Source: Actinomycetota bacterium
Lineage (GTDB): Bacteria > Actinomycetota > Acidimicrobiia > Acidimicrobiales > MedAcidi-G1
Assembly (NCBI GenBank): GCA_018673475.1
Contig: JABHCN010000013.1
Span: forward strand, 26,863 to 90,862
Length of the DNA stretch: 64,000 nucleotides
Direction: 5' to 3'
The translations under genes and the position numbers were made by a program. Below the pieces are notes generated by a model that made no database searches, was not told the origin of the DNA, and saw nothing but the letters and a program-made list of their open reading frames with translations. This document shows, one piece after another, positions 61,990 through 64,000 of this stretch. The first letter of the stretch is position 1. Each line of letters starts with the position of its first letter.

Positions 61990-63294
61990 GTGACATGGCC
62001 CTACGATGCCACCGTGGACCTACCTGAGATGCCTGAACCCGACGACGAAGATCCCTCACTCGAAGACCTGATGGCTCAGGTCTTCGGTGGCTCCTTCGGA
62101 GACATGTTCGGAGGGGCTCTGAAAGCCATGGAGAATCAGGGCACAGACGCGTCTGCTGCACGCCAGCTGGCAATGACGATCGCTACCGGCGGTGAGAGCG
62201 AACCAAACGTGGATCCGACGGTTCGAATGGAGTACGAGGCCCTCGCACGGGTCGCAGAACTCCATGTCGCCGACCAGACCGGCCTCCCGGCAGGACGGAG
62301 GGGACCGGTGACTGTCGAACCGGTCTCCCGGGCAGTCTGGGCAGGGCGCATGGTCGACACGCTTCTACCGCTGCTCGGTCGGGTGTCCGGGTCCCTACAC
62401 GGCGGGCCCGACACCCACCACGAACCACAGGCCGACCCCGGCGGAGACCCGACTGCCGCATGGCTGTCCGGGTTGATGGAGGCAATGGCTCCTCTGCTGT
62501 CAAACCTGACAACGGGAACGATGGTCGGTCGCCTCGGCTTCCGGAACCTCGGCACCTACGACCTGCCGATCCCCGTGGACCCGACCTCGCCTAATGCCGA
62601 CCGCCTCATGTTGATCGTCCCCAACATCGAGGCCTTTGCAACCGACTGGAGCATCCCGGCCGCCGACCTGCGGCTCTGGGTGTGCCTGCACGAACTCACC
62701 CACCACAGCGTCCTCAGCGTCCCCCACGTGGGTGAGACCCTCACCGACCTACTGACCAGCCACGCTGGTGCATTTCGAAACGACCCGTCCGAGCTGGAAC
62801 AGCACCTGGGTGACATCGACCCGATGGCTGGACCCGATGCCATAGCGCAGCTCCAACAGATTCTTGATCCCGAGATGGTCCTGGGAGCAGTCAGGTCACC
62901 TGATCAGGATGTGCTTCAGCCGAGAATCGAATCGCTGGTATCGGTCATCATCGGCTACGTGGACCACGTGATGGACGAGATCGGTGGTCGCCTGATCGCG
63001 ACGTACCCGATGGTTACCGAGGCACTTCGGCGAAGGAGGGTCGAGACCAGCAGTGCCGACCGGTTTGTCGAACGGATTCTGGGCCTGAACCTGACCCAGA
63101 CCCAGGTGGATCGCGGCAGTGCATTCATCGCCGGCGTTGTCGAACGGGCCGGGCCCGACGCCCTGGAGCGTCTGTGGGCCAGGGAGTCCCACCTGCCGAC
63201 ACCGAACGAGGTGGAGGCACCGGGCCTCTGGCTGGCCCGGCTCGACCTGGACGTGGACACCGACGGCCCGGACGCAGCCGCCACCCAGCCGTAG
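61990..63294 (+). CDS. DUF2342 zincin-like protein
   Basis: A 434-residue protein of the actinobacterial DUF2342 / zinc-dependent metalloprotease family, sometimes annotated as associated with F420 biosynthesis. The putative zinc motif HELTH is at residues 234-238 (CLHELTHHSV). The rest is mainly helical, with the RRRRVETSSADRFVERILGL region near the C-terminus. Orthologues often lie near the PDZ-Lon and UPF0182 genes, as here. Substrate and protease activity are unproven. A GTG start diverges from moaE. Confidence 0.88.
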   Translation: MTWPYDATVDLPEMPEPDDEDPSLEDLMAQVFGGSFGDMFGGALKAMENQGTDASAARQLAMTIATGGESEPNVDPTVRMEYEALARVAELHVADQTGLPAGRRGPVTVEPVSRAVWAGRMVDTLLPLLGRVSGSLHGGPDTHHEPQADPGGDPTAAWLSGLMEAMAPLLSNLTTGTMVGRLGFRNLGTYDLPIPVDPTSPNADRLMLIVPNIEAFATDWSIPAADLRLWVCLHELTHHSVLSVPHVGETLTDLLTSHAGAFRNDPSELEQHLGDIDPMAGPDAIAQLQQILDPEMVLGAVRSPDQDVLQPRIESLVSVIIGYVDHVMDEIGGRLIATYPMVTEALRRRRVETSSADRFVERILGLNLTQTQVDRGSAFIAGVVERAGPDALERLWARESHLPTPNEVEAPGLWLARLDLDVDTDGPDAAATQP

Positions 63295-63301
63295 CCCGCC
63301 C

Positions 63302-64000
63302 TCACAGGTGAGGCTCGTCTCCGTCCTCCTGGTGCCAGAAGCCGAGCTGGCCATCTGGACGGTCGGGGTCAACCGGCGTGTCGGTCCTCCTGGCTGCCCG
63401 TGACCCTGCCAGGTACCACACGAGGGCGAGTCCAGTACCCAGGGCCACGAGCCCATAACCGATCTCGGTCGGCAGCGGAACCACAACCGCCACGAACGCA
63501 CCAACCGCCCAACTCAACTGGAAGCGGCCCTCGAACCTGCTGAACGTTCGGCCATGGTTCGCATCAGGTGCATCACGTTGTACCAACGAGTCAAAGGCCA
63601 GCTTGGCGGCGGCCGACGAACCCGCCACCATCAGCGCCAGGACCATCGCCCCCCTGAGAGCCCCGAGCCAACTGGCCGCGACACCACCAAGCATTGCGGC
63701 CACGAGAACACCGGTGATGATCATCTCCTCGCCGGCCGTCCGGCGAAGGCGCGGTGCGAACCATGCACCGAACAGTGCACCGACACCTGCACACACGAGA
63801 ACTACTCCAAAGTGCCAGACCGGTGCACCGGGACTACCGAGGATGTCTTGACCACGCGCCACGCCGACCGCAGCTCCCACGGCCCTACCGGGGCCATCAA
63901 TGCTGAGGCCCTCCTCGCCTCCCCGGAACTCGAATGCCAGCAGAAACGTCATGAAACCCACCGCTGCACGCAACATCGCCATAGCGGAGGCGGCCATGAG
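63302..64000 (-). CDS. C-terminal half of an MFS-like transporter, cut by window edge
   Basis: The frame is open to the right edge, and the Met at 63997 is probably internal. About six hydrophobic helices are visible (for example WHFGVVLVCAGVGALFGAWF, EEMIITGVLVAAMLGGVAAS and WAVGAFVAVVVPLPTEIGYG). The organisation resembles the second half of a major-facilitator-type protein with RFEGRFQLSWA before the last helices. The tail is acidic. It converges with the DUF2342 gene with a seven-base gap. The substrate is unknown. Confidence 0.65.
   Translation of the reverse strand, partial: LMAASAMAMLRAAVGFMTFLLAFEFRGGEEGLSIDGPGRAVGAAVGVARGQDILGSPGAPVWHFGVVLVCAGVGALFGAWFAPRLRRTAGEEMIITGVLVAAMLGGVAASWLGALRGAMVLALMVAGSSAAAKLAFDSLVQRDAPDANHGRTFSRFEGRFQLSWAVGAFVAVVVPLPTEIGYGLVALGTGLALVWYLAGSRAARRTDTPVDPDRPDGQLGFWHQEDGDEPHL

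Overview
The window reads as a high-GC (my estimate, roughly 65%) actinobacterial chromosome segment, most likely from the class Acidimicrobiia and possibly a marine or uncultured member. Pointers are the order tRNA-Thr, tRNA-Met, rpmG, tRNA-Trp, secE, nusG, rplKAJL, rpoBC, rpsLG, fusA, tuf, rpsJ, S10/spc; the zinc-type S14; the UPF0182, PDZ-Lon and DUF2342 neighbourhood; an actinobacterial-type insertion in RpoC; and many GTG/TTG starts. The taxonomic call is inference.

1-31.5 kb, almost all on the minus strand, is the core information-processing block. Read in the direction of transcription it starts with tRNA-Thr(GGT), tRNA-Met(CAT), rpmG, tRNA-Trp(CCA), secE, nusG, rplK, rplA, an L10-type leader, rplJ and rplL. 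A strong hairpin precedes rpoB and rpoC. The str operon follows (rpsL, rpsG, fusA, tuf, rpsJ), then the S10 and spc genes from rplC to secY and adk. One plus-strand gene, an AI-2E-family transporter, sits between rpsJ and rplC and cuts the usual rpsJ-rplC junction. S3, L22, L4, L10 and NusG carry long acidic, alanine/glutamate-rich tails.

31.5-33.4 kb holds initiator tRNA-Met, a creatinase-like M24 protein without the metal ligands, and a VapBC-type toxin-antitoxin pair whose promoter lies inside a 10-bp inverted repeat.

33.4-41.2 kb is a histidine-degradation locus. Divergent transcripts carry iclR-hutH (plus) and hutU-def-hutF-hutI-phnD-like (minus). Histidine goes to urocanate (HutH), imidazolonepropionate (HutU), formiminoglutamate (HutI) and N-formylglutamate (HutF). 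The last step, N-formylglutamate deformylation, normally HutG, has no recognisable gene here. A peptide-deformylase-family gene sits tightly coupled between hutU and hutF, in the position expected for that missing activity. This is the most interesting observation in the window.

41.2-45.6 kb holds an XRE/nucleotidyltransferase pair of toxin-antitoxin type, then a three-gene operon of circularly permuted ATP-grasp, alpha-E (DUF403) and transglutaminase-like proteins, the known predicted peptide-ligase/peptide-modification cassette. 45.6-53.6 kb is catabolic: two SDR dehydrogenases, divergent from a sarcosine/dimethylglycine dehydrogenase-like flavoprotein, a non-pyrrolysine MttB-family methyltransferase preceded by a small leader ORF made partly of an 18-bp direct repeat, MgtC, and a type I sulfatase. 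This suggests use of methylated amines or organosulfates.

53.6-64 kb carries envelope and housekeeping genes: a lipoprotein, a coiled-coil protein, UPF0182, a PDZ-Lon protease, HEAT-repeat and small membrane proteins, MreB, MoaE, a DUF2342 zincin and the C-terminal half of an MFS-like transporter that runs off the end. Several single genes and operons have a TANNNT box about 6 nt before the start codon, as expected for leaderless transcription. No CRISPR array, insertion sequence, prophage or rRNA gene was seen.
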